A stretch of DNA of 64,000 nucleotides from Limisphaerales bacterium (GCA_024761205.1 JAMASS010000006.1:62001-126000), one strand, 5' to 3'. Positions 48,847-58,507 are shown, counted from the stretch's first letter. The notes: generated by a model not told the origin, from the letters alone. Numbers and translations are program-made.

Positions 48847-49812
48847 TCACCGAGCCCTTGAGCCGAAGAGCAGTTGACTGATGTGGAGCGGTAGCGCATC
48901 TACCGTCAACTTGGCAATGATTTTAGCACCCGGCACCGAAAGATGGTAGCCATCGAAAATGCTCCAAAGAGCGAGTTCACCCGGTGTGGCATCAAGATAC
49001 AGCTCGGAAACCCGTTGATGGAGATCGAGAACATAAACCCCCATTTCATCGCCAATCCGCCGCATCACACGGCTCCTCTCACCGAGGTAGGGAATCAAGT
49101 TGCCATCTGGCGCAAACTCGCTCGAGGGCAGCGGAGTCACTAAAATCGGCGTCCCGTCCCATTGGCGAACCAAGGAAACAATCCCTCTCAGATTGTTATC
49201 ATACTCCTCCAGGCTCGTGCCTTTCACCTCGGGAAAACGCGTAAACTCATCAATCTGCCCCAGCTGTATCAGCACGACGAGCGGCTCCGCCCGTTTCAAG
49301 ATGCTCCGTCGATTCGAACCAAAAAATGTCTTCGAACTTAGGCCTGGCTCGGCGGCCATGATGAATCGAGCATCCTCCCCAACCAACGGGATGAGCGCCT
49401 CCGCCCAACCCGACACGTTCGGGTTAGTGAGAATACCGGCAGCCGTCGAATCGCCAATCACTGCGAGTGTATAGGGCGGCTCAGGTTTCCGTATTTGGAT
49501 CGACCGATAGAAAGCAAACTCGACACCCGGTCGACAAATCACGACCTCCGACGGCCAGGCGAAGGTATCTCTTGCGATCTCCCAATTTCGAAAATCGAGA
49601 CTCCACTCAAGTCGATACCAACGCCCCGAAACATCAGACGCTCGAGCGACAACACTCCCCTCCCCTGTTCGTTGTAAGGAAACCCCTCGAGCAAAAACCT
49701 CAAAGGAACACATCGCGAAAAATGGTTCGACGAAAGCAAAAAGCGACAGACAGCACCAACCCTTAAACGAATTGCCAAACGAACACATGAGTAAAACAAT
49801 GGTGACTGACAA
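48847..49812 (-). CDS. secreted SGNH/GDSL hydrolase
   Basis: A 321-residue protein, probably starting at one of the first methionines before a hydrophobic signal (WCCLSLFAFVEPFFA). About 70 residues of beta-rich sequence (SGRWYRLEWSLDFRNWEIAR) precede the SGNH domain. Block I is TLAVIGDSTAAG with the nucleophile Ser, LIQLGQIDEF stands where block III GxND would be, and FDGYHLSVPGAKIIA is block V with the Asp-His pair. The asparagine of block III is replaced (GQID), as in rhamnogalacturonan-acetylesterase-like members. It is likely a carbohydrate or lipid esterase. It converges with the subtilase gene. Confidence 0.8.
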   Translation of the reverse strand: MSVTIVLLMCSFGNSFKGWCCLSLFAFVEPFFAMCSFEVFARGVSLQRTGEGSVVARASDVSGRWYRLEWSLDFRNWEIARDTFAWPSEVVICRPGVEFAFYRSIQIRKPEPPYTLAVIGDSTAAGILTNPNVSGWAEALIPLVGEDARFIMAAEPGLSSKTFFGSNRRSILKRAEPLVVLIQLGQIDEFTRFPEVKGTSLEEYDNNLRGIVSLVRQWDGTPILVTPLPSSEFAPDGNLIPYLGERSRVMRRIGDEMGVYVLDLHQRVSELYLDATPGELALWSIFDGYHLSVPGAKIIAKLTVDALPLHISQLLFGSRAR

Positions 49813-49859
49813 TAATACGTATCACGATGACCTGTCTGTGCCAATTCTGAAAATAAACG

Positions 49860-50600
49860 GCGCGTTACACTTCTCCTCAACCGGTCAGCCGAACCTCGCT
49901 CAAAATACTCGGAGAGAACGGTGTACAAAGCCGGGTGGCAGCGCTACATCTCGACCGGTTTTTAAAAAACACTCGACTGTGACTGCAAAAAACTCAGGGA
50001 GATTCATCGCTCCGTACTCATCCAATAGTGTCGCCTGCCTTTGTCTCGATTGGGTGACGAGCATATTGCATTCCCTCTGCATGACCTCAAATCAACGGCG
50101 ATAATGGGCCCGGCCTTGCGAGCACCGACTTCGCCATTAGCGAAGCCGTCGAGAGAATCCAACTTGTGAGCAAACTCATGCAACACCACACTTAAACCCT
50201 CCCGGGCATTCCTTCCGCCCTCGCGGGGGCTGAATCCAAGACAGAACCACCAGACCGCAGCTCGCGGTCTGCTCCAACACACCTGCTGCATCTCGCGAAC
50301 CGCACTCGAATCATCGACTTGTCTTAGCCAGGGGATATAATCAGGATATTCCAAAATGATGCTGACATTCGCGAAATAGTCATGCGCTTACCCCAGCAAA
50401 AGTAAGCAGGACTGCCTCGCAATAGTCACTTTGACTTCACCAGTGATCTCCATTCCTTGGCATCCTTCCCATTCCCTTTCAGCAACAAAGACCTGAACGA
50501 GCCGCATTAATTCCGTACGTTCAAGGGCTTGCAACACGTTCCAGTAAAGAACGCAGGCTTCCATCCATCCCCGCCAAGCATCCTGAAATGGTTGCGAGAG
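49860..50600 (-). pseudogene. mtfA: broken MtfA-type zinc peptidase (M90)
   Basis: In shifting minus frames: RLVQVFVAEREWEGCQGMEI, GEVKVTIARQSCLLLLG, then YPDYIPWLRQVDDSS, EGLSVVLHEFAHKLDSLDGF (the HExxH-like zinc site VLHEFAHKLD), then RQRQATLLDEYGAMNLPEFF with AVTVECF, and a final YTVLSEYFE. This is the MtfA order, which regulates Mlc and sugar transport in enterobacteria. Three or more frame breaks are present, so it is dead here. The Glu in DEYGAMNxPEFF is preserved, suggesting recent loss. Confidence 0.75.
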
Positions 50601-50993
50601 AATCCGCTGTTGTCGCCAGTGTTAAACCACCGTCTAATCACCGCATCCTCAGCCAATTCGAGAAGCGCTTGTTGCGCCACCAAGTGGCGATCCTCCAACC
50701 GGAGCAAATTAATCACGCTAAAAGAGCCGTTGACTGCCCAATACTGGCACTTCATCACCCGATGTCACCGTTCCTCAATTTTGACAATCTCCTTCTGAAA
50801 ACGCCGTTTCTCGACCTTATTATCAGCAACATCTCGTTTCAACTCGTTCAACGCAATGTGCCTCGAAAAACCTCCATCAAACTCCCATGACCCTCGTCAC
50901 AGAGTCGCTAGAGATTCTCGGCGATCTACCCCAACAAAACGATACGTTTCTCTTGAATCTCCTTTAACGTCATCGCCCGCACTCCGCCAACTC
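50601..50993 (-). pseudogene. possible remnant of an unrecognised small protein
   Basis: A minus-strand frame with RLEDRHLVAQQALLELAEDA (about 50640-50700) appears protein-like and lies just upstream of the mtfA remnant. No family is identified, no intact start is seen, and stops interrupt it toward 50990. Confidence 0.3.
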
Positions 50994-51380
50994 TCAACAG
51001 GACCAGAGAAACCAATATTCGAATTTGCATAACGACTTTCTTTTCTCATTTATCTTGAGCTTGATCAATGAAAACGCGGCAACGGCCTCTTCCACGGCGT
51101 TCTCTGGCGGCAGGCGCTCCAGTATTTCGGGCGAGGCTTCCGCAAGATTTTGCCAGGCCGCTTCAAACGCCTGTTTGATTCGCGTGCGCGCTTCCTCAGA
51201 CAAATCGCCGCAACACGGCGCTTTCTCAACGGCTCCTTCCTCGACGGGTGGCGGCTCTACTTCAACCGGTTTCTCCGCTTTCTCCGGCGCCCTAGAAGGT
51301 CGGGAAAGCCGCAAGTCGAACTTGTCTTCGATATAGTTGAAGAAGAACATCGCTGCTACTATGGCGAAGAGTTGGACCAA
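50994..51380 (-). CDS. small anchored protein, hydrophobic N-terminus and Pro/Glu-rich linker
   Basis: A 128-residue protein. A short membrane helix (LFAIVAAMFFFNYIE) is followed by a basic patch, then EKPVEVEPPPVEEGAVEKAP and a helical region (EARTRIKQAFEAAWQNLAEA). The C-terminus (FEYWFLWSC) looks out of frame. No family is recognised. It resembles the anchor-plus-acidic-linker architecture of the proteins at 53382 and 62051, and may belong to the same mobile segment. It is uncertain whether it is expressed. Confidence 0.4.
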   Translation of the reverse strand: MVQLFAIVAAMFFFNYIEDKFDLRLSRPSRAPEKAEKPVEVEPPPVEEGAVEKAPCCGDLSEEARTRIKQAFEAAWQNLAEASPEILERLPPENAVEEAVAAFSLIKLKINEKRKSLCKFEYWFLWSC

Positions 51381-51530
51381 GCTAAGGTTCTCCTTGGGAA
51401 TGCAAAGTAAACCCGGGTAATTCTCGTTCTTGCAACCATCCTTGGCGGCGTTTTTTTAATAGGGAGTCATTCGAAAAAGCCAACCGTTGATGAACACAAC
51501 TCCCTCCACAAAAAGAGCTAAGCAAAGAAC

Positions 51531-51620
51531 CTAGATGAGGCCTTCCGGGAATATTATCCATGACAAGTCAGGAATAAATCCCAGGAACGGCGCGAAATGT
51601 AACCACGTTAGATTTTCCAT
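51531..51620 (-). CDS. 29-codon hydrophobic ORF with strong Shine-Dalgarno
   Basis: AAAGGAG lies seven bases upstream of the ATG at 51620. The peptide, MENLTWLHFAPFLGFIPDLS then WIIFPEGLI, is hydrophobic and ends in TAG. It could be a real small membrane peptide or the start of a frameshifted gene. There is no family. Confidence 0.35.
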   Translation of the reverse strand: MENLTWLHFAPFLGFIPDLSWIIFPEGLI

Positions 51621-52418
51621 AACGATCTCCTTTATTAATGCCCCACCTAACGATCAGCGAGGTCTTCACAGGCATCGCATTTGCCATTCTCGTCATTATC
51701 TGTCTGCTTAAATTCCGCTATGCCCCACAACCTTTTTCGAATACTAGCACTAACGCTGCGTTGCGTGCCTTGATAGGCCAATCGACACTCCGATGCTATG
51801 ATTCTTACAATTTCACCAAACCTCTTACACCATACTCCTTTACCCATATAAATAACACCGACTCTAAGAAGACCTTTCAAGAGGGTCCGCTTACTACTCC
51901 AAGCAATGCAGCAAGAAAACTTTTGTGTCCGATCTTCAAAGCGACGATACAATCTTATACTGTATCGTATCGACACTTCAGATATGCAGCATGAGCATAG
52001 CAAAGATAAACTCAATGGATCTCATAACAACTTTGTTCGCAAAGTCGCACTCTCGTCATATCAGACCAACCGCCTCCGCTTGGACAGCTATGCGGGGCTG
52101 TCACCGGCATGGATTACAGGAATCCACCCAGTGTTCTATAGCGCCTTGCGCAGATCCACTTGTCTGCGGACAGAGTGCAAAGGCCGTGACGACGGTAATG
52201 AGACCAAATCCCGGTGGCAGTATTTTGGGATAATTCCCAATGGTTTTGACAAGCTTGAAGGTCCGCGCTGACAGCAGAGAGCAGTCCCGGCGATTTTCCG
52301 AATTAAGCTATTGCTCATCATAAATTATCCCGCCAAACATCCGATCATCATAAAGAAAACCCAAGCGACCAGAGAAAAAGTTGCCGAGGCAATGAACCTC
52401 TTCTTCCATTTCTCCTTC
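51621..52418. other. no supported gene
   Basis: Plus-strand frames at 51638-51994 (starting with one hydrophobic helix, VFTGIAFAILVIICLLKF) and 51906-52271 lack ribosome binding sites and motifs. The minus strand near 52330-52410 has another helix (KKRFIASATFSLVAWVFFMM), probably frameshifted from the small ORF upstream at 52544. Confidence 0.35.
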
Positions 52419-52544
52419 TTATTGGCTTATCTCTTGCTGTTCAATCGCTTGGATGCGGCGAATGAGTTCGATTCTTTCCTCCGGTTTCATCGGTTTGGTT
52501 TCGACTTCATAGGCTAAAGCCGAAAGAACTTGGTCGGTTTTCAT
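52419..52544 (-). CDS. 41-residue ORF, probably frameshifted before a membrane helix
   Basis: It reads MKTDQVLSALAYEVETKPMK, then PEERIELIRRIQAIEQQEI, with composition typical of a soluble helix. A one-base shift would continue it into KKEKWKKRFIASATFSLVAW, giving a short tail-anchored protein of about 65 residues. It lies just downstream of the SNase-like gene on the same strand. No family is known. Confidence 0.4.
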   Translation of the reverse strand: MKTDQVLSALAYEVETKPMKPEERIELIRRIQAIEQQEISQ

Positions 52545-52626
52545 TATAGTTTAGATCGTTCGGTTAGTTGAGCCGTATCTTCTCTCCTTTGCGCCAAGTG
52601 CTTGGCCAATATGCTGTCCGGTCTCC

Positions 52627-53382
52627 TCACATACCTAGGTTTCCTTTGCGGGCTAGATGTTCCTGGGCATCGTAACGATTGTCGTAGCTGGCAACGGCGT
52701 ATCCGTTTCGGACGAGCCACGCTCCGATGTCTTTGCTGTTGCAGGTAACTCTGCCTACCAATCTCCCGTATTTGTCCTCTTTCTCCACGGTGACAGTGAT
52801 CCAGCGATAACCTATCTTTTTGATGAGACATGCCTTGACAAGCTCGCCGGCATCAAACCATTGCCCATTCCTGCGTTGTGCCTGCTGAGCCAGTTCCGGT
52901 GCATCAATGCCAGCCAGCCGAATCCTCTGCCCATTGAGGCCAATGGTGTCACCGTCAATGACGTAAGCTCGGCCATTGATCTTCTGTTTTTCAGGTAACG
53001 GGACAATCCGTTTCTCCGGCTCGATAACCGGCGCAGGTTTGGGGACAATCCGTTTCTCCGGCAGAGATGGCGGCCAATGCAGGGGAGGGTTCTCCTTGCG
53101 TTGCGGCGGATACTTCTGCGTCGGCCAGATGCCCTGCCTGGGACGGGGAGTCCGTGGGTAAGTCTTCGGCTCCGGTTTCTGCTCTGGCTCAGGTTGGACA
53201 GTGTCCGGTGGCTCCGGTTGAACAATGTCCCATTGTAATGAAGTATGCGTCGTCCACGCATCGGACTTGGCGTCTCGAACAGTCTTCTTTGAGGGAGGTG
53301 CCGGTTCATCGGTCTGTTTCCATGCCTCGAAGATCACCCCCCACACTCCGATGGCGATTAGTGCAACGTAAAAATAAATCAT
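52627..53382 (-). CDS. membrane-anchored SNase-like (thermonuclease) protein
   Basis: A 251-residue protein. An N-terminal anchor (MIYFYVALIAIGVWGVIFEA) is followed by a ~100-residue proline/glutamate linker containing a repeated EKRIVP motif. The SNase domain then shows GRAYVIDGDTIGLNGQRIRL, AGIDAPELAQ (Arg and Glu catalytic positions) and EDKYGRLVGRVTC, then DIGAWLVRNGYAVASYDNRY. It ends KGNLGM where relatives continue GIWAGxFxxPxxWR. Another frame offers GQHIGQALG-like text, so the tail may be frameshifted. The gene starts two bases after the truncated PQQ gene. Confidence 0.75.
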   Translation of the reverse strand: MIYFYVALIAIGVWGVIFEAWKQTDEPAPPSKKTVRDAKSDAWTTHTSLQWDIVQPEPPDTVQPEPEQKPEPKTYPRTPRPRQGIWPTQKYPPQRKENPPLHWPPSLPEKRIVPKPAPVIEPEKRIVPLPEKQKINGRAYVIDGDTIGLNGQRIRLAGIDAPELAQQAQRRNGQWFDAGELVKACLIKKIGYRWITVTVEKEDKYGRLVGRVTCNSKDIGAWLVRNGYAVASYDNRYDAQEHLARKGNLGM

Positions 53383-53384
53383 GG

Positions 53385-54084
53385 TTACCGGGTAGTTGCG
53401 AGTTGTTTTCGTCCTTCGAACTCAAAAGCCACCGGTGTGGAGTAACTTCTCACTGCAGTCGGTCGATCAGTCTTCCAGATGATCGTGCCATCCCGGGGAT
53501 TTATCGTCGCCAAAAAGCTATCTGTGTCGTGGTCTTGTTTAACAATGATCTTCCCATCAATGATTACAGGCGAACTCCCAGCGCCGAATTCATCTTGAAA
53601 TGGGCCCATTGACCGCTTCCAAAACAGACTGCTCTCCAGATCGTAACAGAGCAACCCAATAGCTCCCGAAAAACGAGAATAGTCGCTCCCCATCCGAAGC
53701 AATGGTCGCAGCAGCCGGACTCTCGACTCGGTGAAAGGACTCAATCCTTTGGGCAGGTGCCTTGCGACGCCAGATCTCGTCACTGGTCTCCTTGTTCATC
53801 GCTAGCGTATAGAGCGACCGGGTATCGGGATCAAATCCGGTCACAAACAGGCGTTGACCGATGATAATCAGCGTCAAATGTCCCGGAAGCAGCTCCTTTC
53901 TCCAACGAAGATACTTCGAATCGGCCAAGTCAGCCGGAAGAGTCCTCACCGAGTTGCTGACAACCCCTTGATTGGACCGAAAAATTCGCCCGCGTGAACG
54001 GCGCCCGAGATAAAACAGAGAACCGCCGCAAACATTTACTAGGCGCTTAGGTGTGAACATCTGGAAAAACATCGTCCGGTTCAT
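53385..54084 (-). pseudogene. frameshifted and 3'-truncated PQQ-like beta-propeller protein
   Basis: The first frame (54084-53660) reads ADSKYLRWRKELLPGHLTLI, IGQRLFVTGFDPDTRSLYTL and KETSDEIWRRKAPAQRIESF. The second continues LLCYDLESSLFWKRSMGPFQ and GAGSSPVIIDGKIIVKQDHD TDSF, then DGTIIWKTDRPTA. The SPVIxxGxIxVxxxxDTDSFL and DGxxxWKTDR blocks are those of secreted PQQ-propeller proteins. It ends suddenly after FEGRKQL, two bases before the SNase-like ATG. About half the propeller is missing. Confidence 0.8.
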
Positions 54085-54432
54085 AAGTCCCGCTCCGTGA
54101 TGATGAGAGACTATTGGATTTGCTGACCGGCGCCAATCGCGAAACTGAATAGGCTCAATTTAGGAGCAGAAGCTGACTCAAGAAAATCACAGCAATTCAA
54201 AGCGACGCAGGATTACCGGGCTCTCTTTAGGACCTGACGGCATCTCACCGTGCCTTCTTGCCCCGCGAAGGCGCCCTTGAAGTGCGATGCTCCTTCACCG
54301 CTTTCCCCTTCCAACCAAGCAGCTCACGCCCCCAAACAACCCGGCCCTCGCTTCGATTATTGTCTTCGTTCGCCACCTGCTATAAAAAAGAAACATCACA
54401 GACAACTGACACAGGAGAGTCACCGTTGCGTT
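54085..54432. other. upstream region of the Ig-repeat gene
   Basis: It holds repeat A copy 4. The open frame that includes it (from 54250) continues into the Ig-repeat protein, but the true start is at 54433. No other feature is seen. Confidence 0.4.
54282..54307 (-). repeat. dispersed repeat family A, copy 4
   Basis: Minus strand: GGGGAAAGCGGTGAAGGAGC followed by ATCGCAC. It shares the left arm and CGCAC core with copy 1. It is intergenic. Confidence 0.6.
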
Positions 54433-57400
54433 ATGATCTATCAGGCACGCTCCCGAATTCGATTTCAAGTGGCGGTCACCTATGCGCTGATGACACTTTT
54501 TGCCACAGGCGCCGACCGACCAGCTGGCCCCGATCCATCTGTTCCCGATGGCGGACGATCCCCGGGCGACTACCCGAACTTCACTGTCACCGCAGCCAAT
54601 TGGGTCATGGATGCCAGCGCGGTTACCGACATCACCAGCGCCCTACGTGATGAAGTCAAAATGAATCTAGCCGGCCAGGGTCCCTTACCCTGGTCTTTAA
54701 CCGAATTCGGCCAAGGGCGCTACGCCCCACGCCTAAATGTGGCCGACCCACAAGCTGCCGCTTCCAATCTCGGCGTCCTCCCCTTTGACATCACCATTGA
54801 TGGCACGGCTTACGAATGGCAGAACGATCGAAATCCATGGGCACCCAACGCCGCCGCCTGGCGGCCTCATCCCGCCAAAGGCGTCCTCATGGTCAGTGTC
54901 CGGAAGAACGGACAGGAATGGAATGATGGAGAACCTTTTTTTCACGGCGTCGTATCGACGCCATTCGAGCTGTCTGGTGGTGAAGGGTATAGCCTGATCG
55001 ACGGCACCTTTGGTCCCGGCGACATCGAAGTCGCGGTCGGCAAAGCCGGGCAGGATTCCTTCGGCAGTCTCGACACTTCGGTCGCCTGGTTTCCCTACGA
55101 CCAAGGCTGGCTCGGCGGCTACGTGGCGAGCGCGGACTTCGAGGAGAGCGAATGGATTCGCGAGGGCTTTCATCACCCCAGCCTTCCTGCGGACCCCAAA
55201 GACATGATTGTCTGGACGCGGGAGTTTGGTGCAATTATTCCGCCGGTCACGCTTCGCCTTCCTGGTGTCAACTCACAAACCGATGGTATGTTGTTCACCC
55301 TCTCAATCGAATCTAGGAACACCAATACCCGAATCACCGCTGCCGATCCAAATGCCGATGGCTCCGGGTGGGAGGTGATGATTCGTCCCGACACCGAGAC
55401 TGACCACACCTTTGGGGAAGAATCATCCCTATCTTTTGCGTTTCTCTACGTGCCCTACGACTCGGGCAACCTGATCGGTGGCCACGTACGCGGGAATGAC
55501 GCGAGCAACATCAACGGTCGCGGGAACTACACCATCAAATGGATCGAAACGGGGCGTTACGAACTCGCGATTCCCAACAAAAAAGCCACCGACGGCATGC
55601 TTCTTCTCGGCGCCGCCGGACGCCTGCAAGGTCGACCAACAGTGATCGGGCGGAACTTCCTTTCCTATGAACCCGCCACCGACGACAAGTTCATAATCGA
55701 ATCGCGCTATTTCCGGGGAGAGAATGACCAACCCTTAGAAGACACCGACTTCTATTTCGCCTGGGTTGATTTCGCGAGCCCGCTTGCCCCGCCCGGATTC
55801 GAAATGACGCTGGACCCGCCGACAATTACCACGCATCCGGTATCAGCCAGTATTGAGATCGGTAGTGATGTGACATTCACCGTGGAGGCTGCCGGCGTCA
55901 AGCCCTTCATCTACCGGTGGTCCTTCAACGGAACAGCCATTCCCGAAGCAACCGAAGCGAGCTTTGCCGTAACCAACGCGAGCCTCTCCGACGCCGGCGA
56001 CTATCAAGTCTCGGTAACGAACGCGGGGGGACAAGCCACCAGCAATATCGCCACTTTAAAAGTGCTCGCGCCGCCCGAGATTACCCAACAACCCACCTCC
56101 GTGAATGCTGCCGTTGGGGATAGCGTCCAATTTAACATCGCGGCCACTGGCACGCCCCCGTTGGCCTTCCAGTGGCAGAAAAATGGCGTGGACATTCCCG
56201 GAGCCACCTCAACCACACTCAATCTCCAAAACATCACGATCGAGGACGCTGCCCAGTACCGCGCGCGCGTAAGCAACGAGGTCAAGGAAGTATTCAGCAC
56301 AACCGAACGCCTCACCCTCCAAGCCATCGCCAGCCCCCCACGAATCGACCAACAACCGGCAGACGTCATTATTGAAGCAGGACAGACCGCCACCTTCCAA
56401 GTGAGCGCCGCAGGTTCACCTCCACTGACCTACCAGTGGCAATTCAATAAAGAAAACATCACTGGCGCAACGACCCGCACACTCACGCTGAGCAACGTGC
56501 AAAGCAACAACATGGGCCGTTATCGTGTAATCGTCACTAATCCCGCCGGAACCTTGACCAGCAATCCAGCCACACTCACGGTGACAGCGCCGCCGCCTGT
56601 TGTTGATCCGCCCATTATTGCTCTCCAGCCCACATCGAACACGGTCGACGCAGGACAGGCCGTGCGTTTTCAAGTGATCGCCACGGGAGAACAGTTGAAC
56701 TTCCAATGGCAGAAGAACGGTACTGATATTCCCGGCGCAACTTCCTCAACCTTTCAGATTATCGCGACAACAGCTCTGGACGCGGGTCAATACCAAGTCA
56801 TTATCAGCAACCCGGGAGGATCAACCCGCAGCAACACAGTCAACCTTATAGTCACGCCCGCCTCGCCCCCAGCAACTCAACTTTCGCTCACGAGTCAGCC
56901 GCTGTCCCAGACTGCCACCCCGGGCGAGCCGGTAACATTTACGGTGGTGGCTCAGGGCCAAGCGCCTCTAAGCTATCAATGGCAGCTCGGTGCCTTCAAC
57001 ATCCCCGGCGCCCACTCCTCCTCGTTCACCATCGCCAGCGTACAAGAAACCGATCAGGGTTCTTATCGAGTGATCGTCACTGACGCGACAGCCTCCGTAA
57101 TCAGTGAAGCTGCAATCCTGACCATATCCATACCCCCGATTATCACCCTTCAGCCGCAGTCGCAAACCATTACCGAAGGCGACACCGTCACCTTTTCCGT
57201 AACGGCGCAAGGCACGCCTTCGTTATCCTTTCAATGGCAATTCAACGGTTTCAACATCCCCGGCGCACGCGCACAAACATTCAGTGTCAGCGGCGTACAG
57301 ACAGCCGATCAAGGGAATTACCAAGTTGTCGTGACCGACAGTCAGGGATCCACCACCAGTGAGGCTGCCACTTTGACCGTGATCGACCAACCCGATAATT

Positions 57401-57597
57401 CGCTCATGATCACCAACGTCTCATTGACCGGCAACACCCTAAATATCATCTGGAACAGTGGCCCCGGCATCGTCCTCCAAGTTAAGGCAAATATCGATGA
57501 TCCTTTCTGGCAAGATGTTCCCGGCACCAAAGGCCAAAGTAGCGCCCAGCAGCTTGCTCTAGGACTGTCAGCCTACTTCCGGCTCATCCAGCGTTAG
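54433..57597 (+). CDS. secreted protein with six Ig-like domains
   Basis: Starting at 54433 (MIYQARSRIRFQVAVTYALM) the protein has a signal peptide and 1054 residues. The N-terminal ~460 residues are unique beta-rich sequence (for example GTFGPGDIEVAVGKAG). From about residue 463 six Ig-like repeats of ~85 residues follow, each with a QP-T/S-x-x-x-x-x-G start, the FxWQxNGxxIPGA core and the DxGxYxVxVTN end. A 50-residue tail (WNSGPGIVLQVKANID) closes it. Such repeat proteins are typical of Verrucomicrobiota, probably surface or matrix-bound. It is intact, with no cleavage-site or PEP-CTERM anchor recognised. Confidence 0.85.
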   Translation: MIYQARSRIRFQVAVTYALMTLFATGADRPAGPDPSVPDGGRSPGDYPNFTVTAANWVMDASAVTDITSALRDEVKMNLAGQGPLPWSLTEFGQGRYAPRLNVADPQAAASNLGVLPFDITIDGTAYEWQNDRNPWAPNAAAWRPHPAKGVLMVSVRKNGQEWNDGEPFFHGVVSTPFELSGGEGYSLIDGTFGPGDIEVAVGKAGQDSFGSLDTSVAWFPYDQGWLGGYVASADFEESEWIREGFHHPSLPADPKDMIVWTREFGAIIPPVTLRLPGVNSQTDGMLFTLSIESRNTNTRITAADPNADGSGWEVMIRPDTETDHTFGEESSLSFAFLYVPYDSGNLIGGHVRGNDASNINGRGNYTIKWIETGRYELAIPNKKATDGMLLLGAAGRLQGRPTVIGRNFLSYEPATDDKFIIESRYFRGENDQPLEDTDFYFAWVDFASPLAPPGFEMTLDPPTITTHPVSASIEIGSDVTFTVEAAGVKPFIYRWSFNGTAIPEATEASFAVTNASLSDAGDYQVSVTNAGGQATSNIATLKVLAPPEITQQPTSVNAAVGDSVQFNIAATGTPPLAFQWQKNGVDIPGATSTTLNLQNITIEDAAQYRARVSNEVKEVFSTTERLTLQAIASPPRIDQQPADVIIEAGQTATFQVSAAGSPPLTYQWQFNKENITGATTRTLTLSNVQSNNMGRYRVIVTNPAGTLTSNPATLTVTAPPPVVDPPIIALQPTSNTVDAGQAVRFQVIATGEQLNFQWQKNGTDIPGATSSTFQIIATTALDAGQYQVIISNPGGSTRSNTVNLIVTPASPPATQLSLTSQPLSQTATPGEPVTFTVVAQGQAPLSYQWQLGAFNIPGAHSSSFTIASVQETDQGSYRVIVTDATASVISEAAILTISIPPIITLQPQSQTITEGDTVTFSVTAQGTPSLSFQWQFNGFNIPGARAQTFSVSGVQTADQGNYQVVVTDSQGSTTSEAATLTVIDQPDNSLMITNVSLTGNTLNIIWNSGPGIVLQVKANIDDPFWQDVPGTKGQSSAQQLALGLSAYFRLIQR

Positions 57598-58041
57598 CAT
57601 GATTTCAACTCCAGCCGGTTCAACCAGACAAGGCCCGTCTCCTAAACTAGGATAACGTCCAAACCATTGATTTCTTAGAGGCTTACAAATGCGTTATGGG
57701 AAGTTCTTGCCGCTTGAGCCAAACCGCCGTTTGACGGTCCAATCGTACCGAAAGTATCACTCTCAAAAGGATAAGCAGGTACTGGTTAAATTCGTAGCTG
57801 AAACATCAGCCATGAGCCCTATTTCAGATACTACTTGGACGGTTGTGGTAGGGCACGGTATGAGACCACTCCCCGGTGAACCAATACCCAATTCAGGAAG
57901 TCCCCTCGTTAAATAGTGAAGATCAAAAGGGGCATCCGTAATTCATGTCCACAGAACTACCTCTGCTCGCCAGTCCCAGTGGAGACAGAGGAGACGCACC
58001 TTAGAGCCTCATATGACGAGCTGTGTCAGACTAGACCCTTC
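57598..58041. other. no convincing gene
   Basis: A 75-codon plus-strand frame (57689-57916, MRYGKFLPLEPNRRLTVQSY) has no family match and no good ribosome binding site. I see no terminator hairpin. Confidence 0.35.
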
Positions 58042-58317
58042 TTAGTAACCTTGCTGCCGCTCCCGGTCGTCTTGCGCACTGCCAACCGCACCCCCACCGA
58101 GGGCGCCCACACCAGCCCCAATCGCAGCGCCCTCCAACGCGCGTCCTGATTGGTGGCCAATGATGCCGCCGACAATCGCACCCAGCGCTCCTCCCGTGAC
58201 AGCGCCGGTTTTGGTGCTAGGTCCCGGGTTGGAACAGCCCATCATCACGCAAACAAACAAGCCGGCGACTCCGATTTGCAAGGTGTGTAAAGTAAAGATC
58301 TTCATTCGTCGTTTCAT
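58042..58317 (-). CDS. glycine-zipper lipoprotein
   Basis: A 91-residue protein. An N-terminal signal ends in FVCVMMGCSNPG, a plausible lipobox (Cys28) for lipidation. The rest is glycine-zipper sequence, KTGAVTGGALGAIVGGIIGH and GRALEGAAIGAGVGALGGGA, as in OmpA-like/SlyB-type outer-membrane lipoproteins. The function in relatives is envelope related. It stands alone and divergent from ecsC. Confidence 0.8.
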   Translation of the reverse strand: MKRRMKIFTLHTLQIGVAGLFVCVMMGCSNPGPSTKTGAVTGGALGAIVGGIIGHQSGRALEGAAIGAGVGALGGGAVGSAQDDRERQQGY

Positions 58318-58507
58318 CGGTTTTCTCGTGATTCAAAAACACCAACGATGAAATTTCGCCTAACATTTAATTAGCGTCAAGTCTGGAGGAGGCACTGATT
58401 GACCAAGGACCTAAGTGATTAATCCCAAAGGAAGGACGAATTCCAAACCTTTAAGCCTTAAACTTTGAACTAACGACCTGCCCTTGGCACTGGCATTCAA
58501 ATCCTGA

